Part shown: in pieces, positions 23,426 to 35,880 of the stretch
Numbering within the stretch: the first letter of the stretch is position 1
How the letters are laid out: each line of letters opens with the position of its first letter
Assembly (NCBI GenBank): GCA_038373885.1
Contig: JAWZYV010013550.1
Coordinates: forward strand, 389,512 to 453,511
DNA: 64,000 nt
Direction: 5' to 3'
From: Cheiracanthium punctorium
Lineage: Eukaryota; Arthropoda; Arachnida; Araneae; Cheiracanthiidae
The notes under the pieces: model-generated
The model's database searches: none
What the model was told of the DNA's origin: nothing
Seen by the model: the letters and a program-made list of their open reading frames with translations, nothing else
Program-made: the position numbers and the translations under genes

Positions 23426-24588
23426 GGGAACAGTTAATAAAAAAGACTTGGAGAGATGGAATAATCTGAGTAATAAGAATATTTTTTTTAGAGTTCTTTC
23501 CTCAAAATATGTACAAACAGTCTACTGACTAATGTTTCTTTAAATGGAAGCCAGTTATCTTTAATGGACTACATCACTTCATTTCCAATAACACCTCAGA
23601 AATGTTCAACAGTTTTGAAACACAGACAAGAAATGGATTTTTTCTTACTACTGACACATCAAGAGATCACTTCTTCGAAAAAAATTCCAGATCTTTATGA
23701 TGGAAGCTTTTTCTCCCCATACAAAATTTTAATAATATTTTACCTTTTCAATGATCGTCAATAACAGAGGTTTTCAAAATTTAGTTATGTGATCTATATT
23801 TATATCTCACAGGATTATATCCCATAACATGAAAAAGTACCAGACACGAAAACTCCATGCCAAGAAGAAATTATAAATGCACTGGAAATCTGTAAGAAAA
23901 TAAATGAAAAAAAGTTATCCAAAAATAATTATAAAATAATGAAATTATCATAGAAATGTCCTTTTAAAATTTTGTAGCATTACACTTCTGAAACCAGCCG
24001 AGACCTAGAAAGAGCTTCACCCTTTGATATGTAACTGTTTGCCAATGAAAAAAAAAGTGCAGCCTTTACCATCGCTTGATTTAACTATCAGCAACATGGC
24101 AGTCCATTGCGTGGCACAGAACTCAAGAACATTTTTAAACACAGCTGGCTGTGCAGCCACACAGCCAGTTGTGTTCTTGAGCTGTGTCTTCTCTGTAGCA
24201 AGCGATGGGGGATTTGATCAACTATCATACTGCTGGTAGTTAAATCAAGAAATGGCAAAAGCTGTAAATTTTGGAATTGGGCAGCCCATCTAGTCTTTTT
24301 TACAATATCGATGAATGTGTTTCCATCACATTTGCCAGTTCTCAGAAGATGTCGGTACTGATAAAAATAATTCTGACACACATTTTACAAATAATCGATC
24401 ATTTTTACGAGAAATTATATGCTAAATAGAAAGAGATTCTTGTGTAACAATGTACTCTTTTAAGTATTTTATTGAAATCAAATGTATTCTTCGTGAATGA
24501 AAGCAGACAAAATGTCGGAGTTGTGTCCTGACAGCGAGGAAACCACGTGTTAAAAAGTTAGAAGTTGACTATAGCAAACAGATCTTTC

Positions 24589-26466
24589 AGGGATGCTACA
24601 GTCAAAACCTCAGTTTGTCTCAGCATCGTCTCAGTCAAAATCCCTTTTTGTCTCAGTTTGTCTCAATCAAAATCCCTTTTTGTCTCAGTTTGTCGCAATC
24701 AAAATTCCTTTTTTTCTCGGTATGTCTCAACTAAAATTGGTTTTTTCAAGTTTGTCTCTCAACCAATTTTATTTGTTTGTTTGTTTATGTGTGTTAAGGC
24801 AAACCTGCACGTGGGGTATCTGCCTAGCATGGAGAGTGCCTTGGTAGGAGGACTTTCTAAGGGGTTCTAACGCATATTCACGTTACATTTGGAGAAAACC
24901 TACCAAAACTCCAGATCCCAATTTTATTTATTTTATCTCAGTTTATCACTAAAATAATGTTTTCCCCATCAATTTGATAATTAAAAGAAAGTTCAAGAAA
25001 AAAGAACCAGTACGACGATTCTTAGGCTTGAACCAGGGATGACAATATTTAGCATGCCAGAAGATTTGAAATGCAATAAAAATAAATTAGGGGACTCGAG
25101 GGGATTTTTAACAGGGATGTGATTGGCCAAGAAAAAAGTTAGCTGAAATTTTTTTGATCTCCGGAGGGGGGGGGGGGGGGAAACAAAATGTTTGAAAATT
25201 TTAAAAGGTATAATGTATGTTAGCACAGTGATATCAAATAATCATGTTTTCATATTAAATGAAGTCAGGTGTCTCCCAATATGGAACTAATGATAAAAAT
25301 TATATATTAGGTATATAAGTACAGCATAGAACCGATTATCCGGAATTCCGAAATTACCCAAAAGCCGGAATGGCTGCCAGTCCCTTTTTTTTTCCGATCA
25401 TCATAATGAAATAGGAAAAAAAAAAAAAAAAAGGTCTTAAAAATTTAAAGCAATCCGAAGTTGACCGGCAAAACGGAGGGGGGGGGGGGGGACGCACGTA
25501 CATACAGATATTTTTTTTTAGGTATTTTTTAAACAAAGTTTTTAATTTATGTGTTTGAATCTGTTGGAAGAATAATAAAAATAAAAAATAATACAAGAGA
25601 ATGATTAAAAAAAACAGAAAATGAGTGTAGTTCTGTGCTTCCTACCTCTTGCATTTCTGCTTATGCGATAGCATAATTGAATCATTGGAATGTCGAGCCG
25701 GAAAGTAGGTCATGACTCACTAGAATTAAATAATCCGTTATCAGCCTTTCTGCTGTTGGGCTTTTTTTTTTTTCGTGCTGCCGCTTTGGAATCTTTAAGA
25801 TTTAAATAAACAGAGCCAGCTGGCCAGGTTTTTTTCCCCCTCCCCATCCTCTCTTATATACTAGCTCCGCAGCTGTAAAATATATGTGTTTTTGTTATGT
25901 ATCTGTGGTAATTTGAGAACATATGCAGCTTTTTTTGTTCTTTTTTTTTCCCCTCCACCGTAGGATTTGGCAACACTGAATCCATCACGTGCAGTTAATC
26001 CATTCTGACAAAGGAATAATGCGTTCAGATAGAGATTCGCCTAATTTCGAATGACGTATTTGGATGGATATTGGCTAGTTGGGGGGGGGGGGAAGAGGCA
26101 GTAAGACGAAAAGAATTTCTTTCCTCCCCACGTGGTAGCTACGAAATGAGCGAGGTTGCTGCAGTAGGTGTAACGTAGACCGGAAACTCAACTGTCAACC
26201 CACCTACCCCCCTTCCCTTTACACCGGGAGCTTTTCTTTCTCCAATACCGGCCGGAGGTTTATTTTGAGGACCCGAATGTTCGCACAACTCTCAGCACGT
26301 GGTCGCGCAGTGCACGCTCCCGTGAGTCAGATTCAAAATTACTCATGTTTGCTGTTTTGGCGCAGAATTGCGCAGATACGGCCAAAATCGTACCGAATGT
26401 CGCAAAATGGCGCAGGCCGGCTGTTTTGTCTCAGTTCGTCGCAAATGTCGCAGGTGTAGCATCCCT
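24589..26466. mobile_element. Non-autonomous hAT-like insertion private to unit A, 1.9 kb
   Basis: The ends AGGGATGCTACA and GTAGCATCCCT are inverted, with GATCTTTC on the left and GATCTTTT on the right. Units B and C show the uninterrupted site GATCTTTTCCAAA near 31376 and 35721, which proves the insertion. Inside are a TTTGTCTCAGT-based tandem array (24620-24760), a SINE tail fragment, G runs and a pogo-like ATTATCCGGAA stretch near 25335. No coding sequence. Confidence 0.8.
24787..24905 (-). repeat. SINE tail fragment, copy 2
   Basis: GTTAAGGCAAACCTGCACG through GAGAAAACCTACCAAAACTCC matches the tail part of the SINE at 39034-39262. A third piece is at about 40870-40950. Confidence 0.5.
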
Positions 26467-28721
26467 GATCTTTTCCAAATACTACATTCTCTTTTCCTCT
26501 GCTGTACAGTATGGAGCCTCTTATCTGGAGAGCAGTTATCCGGAATCATTTTTCAATCAATTAAATTTCTATTTTTTCTGAATGTCATTGTTTATTGGCA
26601 TTCTTGAAGTCATTGTTTATTGGCATTCGGAAGTTTGAGCCATTTTTATCACTAGATGGCACTACAAAGAATAGCATCCGGAGGGAAAATGCAAATTTAC
26701 TTTTCTGAATCTTATTCGATTCATAGTAAACAGTATTTTGATTGGTTCTCAGTGTTTTGAACAGTGAATATTGATCTGTTGAAAAAGAGACTCAAAATTT
26801 TAATGAGTGTGCAGCACGTGTAGTCGCAGTCGTTGCTGACATATGTGCTACCAATCAAATCAGTGGATGTTGTGTTAATGCCCCACCAGTTTTTTAGAAA
26901 ATTCAGCAAAATCTGCACTTTTAGAGAAATTGTACGACTGCCATTATTTTATTTCAAAAACAACGACAACAACAACAACAAAAAAAAATCCAAGTTTTGT
27001 GATTGCAAAATAACAGGAATCTATCGATTTATTGACAATTTTTTCAAAATCACAAACATTTTCGGACCCAAAAATGACCGAAAAATTTTTGTTTCAGGGG
27101 AGGTTAATAGGAGAGCCCATTCAGATAAGACATGTCCGAGAAAAAAGAAAGAAAAATTTGCAAGTGCACGCCATGGGAAAAAAAAGGAGGGGGTGGCAAA
27201 TGATAGTATTTCCCACCATGCACAACAACAATGGATTTTCTAAAGATACAAAAAGTCTTAATAATTATTGTTGTGCAGTAGCTTTTAGTTACATAATTAT
27301 AAAACAACTCCCAACTGCTGCACATCCTGTCGGTGAATATATTTTTTCAGATTATTTTTAGTACATCAATGGGCACGAAGAGTGGGGGGGGGGGTGCTCC
27401 CACCTGCAGAACTGCCCTTGTCTTGAACTTTCCATGTTGCCAGCATTAAATTCGGATGAATGTGTTTTGAAATCTGAAAAAATAAACAATAACCACAAAG
27501 TGTTTATTAATTACTTAACAGCGTTTATAAAAGACTAATTGTCATTTATGGTAGGAATTAATTTATTGTTATGATTACTCTTCTGTAGGACAGATTGTTT
27601 CTCTAATGGAGTATTTTACAACACGAAAGCTCCTCATGTCCGAAAGGAGAAGAGAGCATACTCGTCAGATTCTCTCCCCCTCCCCACGCACACACTATTG
27701 ATACAAGAATAAACAAATCAACTTCCATTCTCACATTAAATCACTCGTGAAATCAAAATACGAATTAATGAAGTAAAAAAAAATATAAATAAATCAGTTT
27801 TTCTCAATGGACTCAATGCTAAAAATTAGAAACAAAGAATTTGAATAAAATGGGGGGGGGGGGGGAAGGCCTGTAGTCGAATCTTTAATTGTGACCTAGT
27901 GTACAATTTCTTGAGTTTCGTGACCTTTCCCCCATTTTTTGACTTTTCCATGGTGGTAGACAACCTGTTGAAACAAATGTTTTAAATCAAAGGATTTTTA
28001 GGTAAAGTTAGGAGTCATGTGACCCGATGCTATGCCTATGATGGGAATAACTAGGAAAACATAATTTCTGTCAGCGAAATATTTGTGAGATATAAATTTT
28101 GGGGTCGCCACTATTCTGTGAAACAAAACTGCTGACAGCTGTAAAAAGCTTTCACTATAAGATTTTTTTCGGCCAAAACGATCGTACTGATCGATAAGTA
28201 CCTTTTTATGCATTATTATGAAGTTTTTATTAATATCAAGATATGGATAGCACAGAGATATTTATTTAGTTAAACATCTTTGCACCTAGCACATGATTTA
28301 TGTGCAAAATATTTCATATAGACTGCAGTTCTCTGGTTGCAAGATAATTTCACTATAAAGAACAGAATAACACAAAACTTTATTGTCTCACAAATTGTGC
28401 GTGAGGAGAATAAAACTAAAGAAATGACACTAGGATCAGTAGATGATAAAATTTAATGGTTTAAAAAAAAGAACTCTCAATGAATTTTTTTAATTCGAGT
28501 ACAGAAATTTTTACAGCACACAGTGGTTTATACATGTACTTCCTGTGAACACGTAAAAGTTAAGCATTAAATGCTCTGAATGATCTCTCCTGTGCCAGAA
28601 CTTCACATATTTTTATTAAAAGGGTTTTTGTTTTACTATTACATATTTCAAACTTATAATTTCTACCGTACAAACATGTCCATTCAAGTCTCCTTTCTTA
28701 GAGAATCCATTATTACATACA

Positions 28722-30197
28722 TTACATACATAAAGGTTTGTCTCCCGTGTGAGTACGAAGATGTACATTCAAGATTTTCTTCTCGGAGAATGCTTTCGTA
28801 CATATGTTTCTAACATGGGGTTTCTGTCCTGTGTGGGTACAAAGATGTGCCTTCCAGTGTCTTTTTGCAGAGAATCCTTTCTGACATACATCACACACGT
28901 GAGGTTTCTCCCCTGTGTGGGTGCGAATATGTGTCTGCAAGTTTACTTTTGTGGAGAATCCTTTCCGACATATATCACACATATGAGTTTTCAATCCTGT
29001 GTGGGTACGGAGATGTACATTCAAGTTTTCTTTCTGGGAGAATCCTTTCTGACATATGTCACACACAAAAGGTTTTTCTCCTGTGTGGGTACGAAGATGT
29101 GTCTGCAAGTGTCCTTTTCGAGAGAATCTTTTCTTACACATCTCACATGCATAAGATTTCTCTCCTATGTGGGTACGAAGATGTCTGTTTAAGGTTACTC
29201 TCTCAAAGAATCTTTTCTTACACACGTCACACGCATAAGGTCTCTCTCCTGTGTGGGTACGAAGATGTGTCTGCAAGTTTACTTTTTTGGAGAATCCTTT
29301 CTGACATATATCACACACATGAGGTTTCTCTCCTGTGTGGTTACGGAGATGTGTCTGCAAGTCTCCCTTCTGAGAGAATGCTTTCTGACATATGTCACAC
29401 ACATGGGGTTTCTCTCCTGTGTGGGTACGAATATGTGTCAGCAAGTTTACTTTTTTGGAGAATCCTTTCTGACATATATCACACACATGAGGTTTCTCTC
29501 CTGTGTGGGTACGGAGATGTGTCTGCAAGTCTCCCTTCTGACAGAATGCTTTCTGACATATGTCACACACATGGGGTTTCTCTCCTCTGTGGGCACGAAT
29601 ATGTGTCAGCAAGTTTACTTTTTTGGAGAATCCTTTCTGACATATATCACACACATGAGGTTTCTCTCCTGTGTGGTTACGGAGATGTGTCTGCAAGTCT
29701 CCCTTCTGAGAGAATGCTTTCTGACATATGTCACACACATGGGGTTTCTCTCCTGTGTGGGTACGAATATGTGTCAGCAAGTTTACTTTTTTGGAGAATC
29801 CTTTCTGACATATATCACACACATGAGGTTTCTCTCCTGTGTGGGTACGGAGATGTGTCTGCAAGTCTCCCTTCTGAGAGAATGGTTTCTGACATATGTC
29901 ACACGCATAAGGTCTCTCTCCTGTGTGGGTACGAAGATGTGTCTGCAAGTGTCCTTTATGAGAGAATCCTTTCTGACATACATCACACACATGAGGCTTC
30001 TCTCCTGTGTGGGTACGTATATGTACATTGAAATTTCCTTTCTGAGAGAATCCCTTCTGACAAACATCACAAATATAAGGCCTCTCTCCTGAGTGGATTT
30101 GACGATGTTTGTTACCTGCATGGTCAGTAATGTTCAAAAATGGATGCTGAGAGAATAGTTTCTGGCAAGAACCACTATTGCAAGCTTTAACATCCAT
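28722..30197 (-). CDS. C2H2 zinc-finger protein B, 16 finger modules, 491 aa
   Basis: Single open exon on the minus strand. ATGG follows TTCCC, a fair start context, although the frame stays open some way upstream. Residues 1-40 are a short leader with no ZAD, KRAB or BTB domain. From residue 41, sixteen 28-residue modules follow (VCDICQKGFS-type core, TGEKPH linkers). Module 16 reads VRNIC and has lost its first cysteine. Modules 4-9 are three near-identical copies of a two-finger block. Such proteins are nuclear and bind DNA through tandem fingers; the target is unknown. The coding frame ends shortly after the last linker because of a one-base shift shared by all three copies; a further finger remnant follows downstream. 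Intact otherwise. Confidence 0.88.
   Translation of the reverse strand: MDVKACNSGSCQKLFSQHPFLNITDHAGNKHRQIHSGERPYICDVCQKGFSQKGNFNVHIRTHTGEKPHVCDVCQKGFSHKGHLQTHLRTHTGERPYACDICQKPFSQKGDLQTHLRTHTGEKPHVCDICQKGFSKKVNLLTHIRTHTGEKPHVCDICQKAFSQKGDLQTHLRNHTGEKPHVCDICQKGFSKKVNLLTHIRAHRGEKPHVCDICQKAFCQKGDLQTHLRTHTGEKPHVCDICQKGFSKKVNLLTHIRTHTGEKPHVCDICQKAFSQKGDLQTHLRNHTGEKPHVCDICQKGFSKKVNLQTHLRTHTGERPYACDVCKKRFFERVTLNRHLRTHIGEKSYACEMCKKRFSRKGHLQTHLRTHTGEKPFVCDICQKGFSQKENLNVHLRTHTGLKTHMCDICRKGFSTKVNLQTHIRTHTGEKPHVCDVCQKGFSAKRHWKAHLCTHTGQKPHVRNICTKAFSEKKILNVHLRTHTGDKPLCM
29322..29825 (-). repeat. Three 168-bp copies of a two-finger coding block in gene B
   Basis: Residues 125-292 alternate GFSKKVNLLTH fingers with AFSQKGDLQTH fingers three times, differing at only a few residues (LRNH/LRTH, HTGE/HRGE, AFC/AFS). 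Gene C has only one such pair. Confidence 0.85.
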
Positions 30198-31775
30198 GGG
30201 AACAGTTAATAAAAAAGACTTGGAAAGATAGAATAATCTGAGTAAGAAGAATATTCTTTTTAGAGTTCTTTCCTCAATGTATGTATAAACAGTCTTCTGA
30301 CTAATGTTTCTTTAAATGGAAGCCAGTTATATTTAATTGACTACATCAATTCATTTACAATAACACCTGAGAAATGTTCAACAGTTTTGAAACACAGACA
30401 AGAAATGGATTTTTCCTTTCTACTGATACATCAAGAGATCATTCTTGAAAAAAAAGTCCAGATTTTTATGATGGAAGCTTTTTCTCCCAATACAAAATTT
30501 TGATAATATTTTACCTTATCAATGATCGTCAATAACAGAGGTTTTCAAAATTTATTTATGTGGTTCTTTATGCCTGCTTCTGATCCATATTTATATCTCA
30601 CAGGACTACATCCCATAACATGAAAAAGTACCAGACACGAAAACTCCATGCCAAGAAGAAATTATAAATGCACTGGAAATCTGTAAGAAAATAAATGAAA
30701 CAAAGTTATCGAAAAATAATTATAAAATAATGAAATTATCATAGAAATGTCCTTTTAAAATTTTGTAGCATTACACTTCTGAAACCAGCCGAGACCTAGA
30801 AAGAGCTTCACCCTTTGATATGCAACTGTTTGCCAATGAAAAAAAAAGTGCAGCCTTTACCATCGCTTGATTTAACTATCAGCAACATGGCAGTCGATTG
30901 CGTGGCACAGAGTTCAAGAACATTTTTTGACACAGCTGCTGTGCAGCCACACAGCCAGTTGTATTCTTGAGCTGTGTCTTCTCTGTAGCAAGCGATAGGG
31001 GATTTGATCAACTATCATACTGCTGGTAGTTAAATCAAGAAATGGCAAAGGCTGTAATTTTTGGAATTGGTTAGCCCATCTAGTCTTTTTTCTATATCGA
31101 TGAATGTGTTTCCATCACATTTTCCAGTTCTCAGAAGATGTCGGTACTGATAAAAATAATTCTGACACACATTTTACAAATAATCGATTATTTTTACGAG
31201 AAATTACCTTATATGCTAAATAGAAAAAGATTCTTGTGTAACTATGTACTCTTTTAAGTACTTTATTGAAATCAAATGTATTCTTCGTGAATGAAAACAG
31301 ACAAAATGTCGGAGTTGTGTCCTCACAGCGAGGAAACCACGTGTTAAAAAGTTAGAAATTGACTATTGCAAACAGATCTTTTCCAAATGCTTCATTCTCT
31401 TTTCCTCTGCTGTACAGTATGGAGCCTCTTATCTGGAAACCAGTTATTCAGAATCATTTTTCAGTCAATTAAATTTCTATTTTTTCTGAAAGAAAGTCAT
31501 TGCTTATTGGCATTCGGAAGTTTGAGCCATTTTTATTACTAGATGGCACTACAAGGAACAGCATCCGGAGGGAAAATGCGAATTTACTTTTCTGAATCTT
31601 ATTCGATTCATAGTAAGCACTATTTTGGTTAGTTCTCAGTGTTCTGAACAGTGAATATTGATCTGTTGAAAGAGACTCAAAATTTTAATGAGTGTGCAGC
31701 GCGTGTAGTCGCAGTTGTTGCTGACATATGTGCTACCAATCAAATCAGTGGATGTTGTGTTAATGCCCCACTAGT

Positions 31776-34700
31776 TTTTTAGAAAATTCAACAAAATCTA
31801 CACTTTCAGAGAAATTGTAAGACCTCCATTATGATTTATTTCAACAACAACAAAAAAAATAATAATAAATCCAAGTTTTGCGATTGCAAAATAACAGGAT
31901 TTCTATCAATTTATTGACAATTTTTTTTTTTAAATCACAAAAATTTTCGGACCCAAAAATGACCGAAAACATTTTGTTTCCGGGGATTATAATAGGAGAG
32001 CCCATTCAGATAAGACATGTTCGAGGAAAAAAAAATTGCAAATGCACGACATGGGAAAAAAAAAGGGGGGGGGCAAATGATAGTATTTCCCACCATGCAC
32101 AACAACAATGGATTAATTCTAAAGATACAAAAAGTCTTAATAATTATTGTTGTGCAGTAGCTTTTAGTTACATAATTATAAAACAACACCCAACTGCTGC
32201 ACATCCTGTCGGTGAATCTATTTTTTTGAATTATTTTTAGTACATCAACAGACAGGGAGAGGGGGGGGCTGCCCCCACCTGCGGAACTGCCCTTGTCTTG
32301 AACTTTCCATGTTGCCAGCCTTAACTTTGGATGAATGTGTTTTGAAAATATGAAAAATAAACAATAACCAAGAAGTGTTTATTAATTACTTACAGGAATT
32401 AATTTATTGTTATGATTACTCTTCTGTAGGACAGATTGTTCTCTAATGAAGTATTTTACAACCTGAAAGCTCCTCATGTCGGAAGGGAGAAGCGAGCACA
32501 CTTATCAGATTATCTCGCCCTCCCCACACACATACCCTTGATACCAGAATTAAAAAAATCAACTTCCTTTCTCACATTAAATCACTCATGAAATCAAAAT
32601 ACGAATTGATGAAGTCAAAGAAAATATAAATAAAAATATTTTACTCAATGGACACAATACTAAAAATTAGAAACAAAGAATTTGAATAAAACGGGGGTGG
32701 AAAAAAGGCCTGAACCACTTATCGCGATGTAGTGTTCAATTTCTTGATTTTCGTGACCTTTCCCCCATTTTTTGACTTTTCCATGGTGGTAGACACTCTG
32801 TTAAAGCAAATGTTTCAAATCAAAGGATTTTTAGGTAAAGTTAGGAGGCATGTGACCCGATGCTATGTCTATGATGGGAATAACTAGGAAAACAAAATTT
32901 CTGTCAGCACAATTACAATATTTGTGAGATATAAATTTTGGGGTCGCCACTATTCTGTGAGACAAAACTGCCGACAGCTGAAAAAGGATGAAGATTTTTC
33001 TCGGCCAAAATGATCGTACTCATTGATAGGTACCTTTTTATGCATTACTATGAAGTTTTTATTAATATCAAGATATGGATACCATTGAGATATTTATTTA
33101 GTTAAACATCTTTGCACCTAGCACACGATTTACATGCAAAATATTTCATATAGACTGCAGTTCTCTGGTTGCAATATAATTTCACTATAAAGAACAGAAT
33201 AACATAAAACTTTATTGTCTCACAAATTGTGCGTGAGGAGAATAAAAACTAAAGAAATGACACTATGATAAGTAGATGATAAAATTTAATGTTTTTTAAA
33301 AAAAGACTCTCAATGAATATTTTAAATTGGAGTACAGAAACTTTTACAGCACACAGTAGTTTATACATGTACTTCCTGTGGACACGTAGAAGTTCAGCAT
33401 TAAATGCTCTGAATGAACTCCTTGATGAAGTTCTGTCACCTGTGCCAGAACTTCACATATTTTTCTTAAAAGGGTTTTTGTTTTAATATTACATATTTCA
33501 AATTTATAATTTCTGCCGTACAAACATGTCTATTCATGTCTCCTTTCTTAAGAGAATCCATTATTACATACATCACACACATAAAAGTTTGTCTCCTGTG
33601 TGAGTATGAAGATGTACATTTAAGATTTTCTTCTCGGAGAATGCTTTCTGACATATGTCACACACATGGGGTTTCTCTCCTGTGTGGGTACAAAAATGTG
33701 CCTTCCAGCGTCTTTTTGCAGAAAATCCTTTCTGACATACATCACACACATGAGGTTTCTCTCCTGTGTGGGTACGGAGATGTGTCTGCAAGTCTCCCTT
33801 CTGAGAGAATGCTTTCTGACATATGTCACACACATGGGGTTTCACTCCTGTGTGGGTACGAATATGTGTCTGCAAGTTTACTTTTTTGGAGAATCCTTTC
33901 CGACATATATCACACACATGAGGTTTCTCTCCTGTGTGGTTATGGAGATGTGTCTGATAGTCTCCCTTCTGAGAGAATCCTTTCTGACATATGTCACACA
34001 CAAAAGGTTTTTCTCCTGTGTGAGTACGAAGATGTGTCTGTAAGGGTCCTTTTTGAGAAAATTCTTTTTTACATATACTACACACATATGGTTTCTCTCC
34101 TGTGTGGGTACGAAGATGTGTCTGCAAGTGTCCTTTTCGAGAGAATCTTTTCTTACACATGTCACATGCATAAGATTTCTCTCCTGTGTGGGTACGAAGA
34201 TGTCTGTTTAAGGTTACTCTCTCAAAGAATCTTTTCTTACACATGTCACACGCATACGGTCTCTCTCCTGTGTGGGTACGAAGATGTGTCTGCAAGTGTC
34301 CTTTATGAGAGAATCCTTTCTGACATGCATCACACACATGAGGCTTCTCTCCTGTGTGGGTACGTATATGTACATTGAAATTTCCTTTCTGAGAGAATCC
34401 CTTCTGACAAACATCACAAATATAAGGCCTCTCTCCTGAGTGGATTTGACGATGTTTGTTACCTGCATGGTCAGTAATGTTCAAAAATGGATGCTGAGAG
34501 AATATTTCCTGGCAAGAGGCACTATTGCAAGCTTTTACATCCATGGAAACAGTTAATAAAAAAGACTTGGAGAGATGGAATAATCTGAGTAATAAGAATA
34601 TTCTCTTTAGAGTTCTTTCCTCAATGTATGTACAAACAGTCTTCTGACTAATGTTTTTTTAAATGGAAGTCAGTTATATTTAATGGACTACATCACTTCA

Positions 34701-35880
34701 TTTACAATAACACCTGAGAAATGTTCATCAGTTTTGAAACACAGACAAGAAATGGATTTTTTCTTACTACTGATACATCAAGAGATCATTCTTGAAAAAA
34801 AATTCCAGATTTTTATGATGGAAGCTTTTTCTCCCAATACAAAATTTTAATAATATTTTACCTTTTCAATGATCGTCAATAACGGACGTTTTCAAAATTT
34901 AGTTATGTGGTTCTTTATGCCTGCTTCTGATCCATATTTATATCTCACAGGACTACATCCCATAACATGAAAAAGTACCAGACACGAAAACTCCATGCCA
35001 AGAAGAAATTATAAATGCACTGGAAATCTGTAAGAAAATAAATGAAACAAAGTTATCGAAAAATAATTATAAAATAATGAAATTATCATAGAAATGTCCT
35101 TTTAAAATTTTGTAGCATTACACTTCTGAAACCAGCCGAGACCTAGAAAGAGCTTCACCCTTTGATATGCAACTGTTTGCCAATGAAAAAAAAAATGCAG
35201 CCTTTACCATCGCTTGATTTAACTATCAGCAACATGGCAGTCCATTGCGTGGCGCAGAGCTCAAGAACATTTTTAGACACAGCAGGCTGTGCAGCCACAC
35301 AGCCAGTTGTGTTCTTGAGCTGTGTCTTCTCTGTAGCAAGCGAAGGGGGATTTGATCAACTATCATACTGCTGGTAGTCAAATCAAGAAATGGCAAATTC
35401 TGTAAATTTTGGAATTGGGCAGCCCGTCTAGTCTTTGTTACTATATCGATGAATGTGTTTCCATCACATTTGCCAGTTCTCAGAAGATGTCGGTACTGAT
35501 AAAAATAATTCTGACACACATTTTACAAATAATCGATCATTTTTACGAGAAATTATACGCTAAATAGAAAAAGATTGTTGTGTAACTATGTACTGTTTTA
35601 AGTATTTTCTTGAAATCAAATGTATTCTTCGTGAATGAAAACAGACAAAATATCAGAGTTGTTGTCCTCACAGCAAGGAAACCACGTGTTAAAAAGTTAG
35701 ACGTTGACTATTGCAAACAGATCTTTTCCAAATGCTTCATTCTCTTTTCCTCTGCTGTACAGTATGGAGCTTCTTATCTGGAAACCAGTTATCCGGAATC
35801 ATTTTTCAATCAATTAACTTTCTGTTTTTTTCTGAAAGAAAGTCATTGTTTATTGGTATTCGGAAGTTTGAGGCCTTTTT
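31776..35880. repeat. Tandem segmental unit C (zinc-finger cluster)
   Basis: Third direct repeat, from AGAAAATTCAACAAAATCTA to about 35880, where similarity stops after GGAAGTTTGAGGCC. It contains gene C and the uninterrupted target site GATCTTTTCCAAA. Confidence 0.78.
33573..34544 (-). CDS. C2H2 zinc-finger protein C, 10 finger modules, 323 aa
   Basis: Single open exon on the minus strand, starting MDVKACNSASCQEIF like genes A and B. After a 40-residue leader come ten 28-residue C2H2 modules, all with both cysteines and both histidines, joined by TGEKPH or TGERPY linkers. The finger order matches gene A more than B: ACDMCKKRFFERVTLNRH, then ACDMCKKRFSRKGHLQTH, then VCSICKKEFSQKGPLQTH. It ends GDKLLCV at a TGA created by a shared one-base shift; an eleventh finger remnant lies just downstream in another frame. 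A probable nuclear DNA-binding protein with unknown target. No stop or frameshift within the fingers. Confidence 0.88.
   Translation of the reverse strand: MDVKACNSASCQEIFSQHPFLNITDHAGNKHRQIHSGERPYICDVCQKGFSQKGNFNVHIRTHTGEKPHVCDACQKGFSHKGHLQTHLRTHTGERPYACDMCKKRFFERVTLNRHLRTHTGEKSYACDMCKKRFSRKGHLQTHLRTHTGEKPYVCSICKKEFSQKGPLQTHLRTHTGEKPFVCDICQKGFSQKGDYQTHLHNHTGEKPHVCDICRKGFSKKVNLQTHIRTHTGVKPHVCDICQKAFSQKGDLQTHLRTHTGEKPHVCDVCQKGFSAKRRWKAHFCTHTGEKPHVCDICQKAFSEKKILNVHLHTHTGDKLLCV

Larger units (their letters stand above)
20570..26890. repeat. Tandem segmental unit A (zinc-finger cluster)
   Basis: First of three direct repeats. It starts near AATAAAATCTACACTTTTAG and runs through a transposon end (21618), the zinc-finger gene on the minus strand and its 5' flank, ending near AATGCCCCACCAG. 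It carries a private 1.9-kb insertion at 24589-26466. A roughly 110-bp partial copy of the unit's start lies further left at about 20300-20405. Confidence 0.8.
26891..31775. repeat. Tandem segmental unit B (zinc-finger cluster)
   Basis: Second direct repeat, from the AGAAAATTCAGCAAAATCTG junction to the same point before unit C. Same order as unit A: transposon end (27967), zinc-finger gene, 5' flank, then a pogo-like terminus TACAGTATGGAGCCTCTTAT near 31413. Confidence 0.8.

Noticed and set aside
24088..24381. 97-codon minus-strand frame in the 5' flank of each zinc-finger gene (also 35226-35519)
   Set aside because: Broken in unit B, no recognisable domain, and it contains a local ACAGCTGG-type inverted repeat. 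More likely promoter-flank sequence than an exon.
24620..24760. Repeated TTTGTCTCAGT units considered as a CRISPR-like array
   Set aside because: Units are short, directly adjacent, without spacers of uniform length, and lie inside a transposon of an animal genome.
28847..30031. A 394-codon open frame on the plus strand opposite zinc-finger gene B, with similar ones opposite genes A and C
   Set aside because: It is the antisense shadow of the 84-bp finger repeat. Its peptide is just the reverse reading of the linker and finger codons, with no domain of its own.
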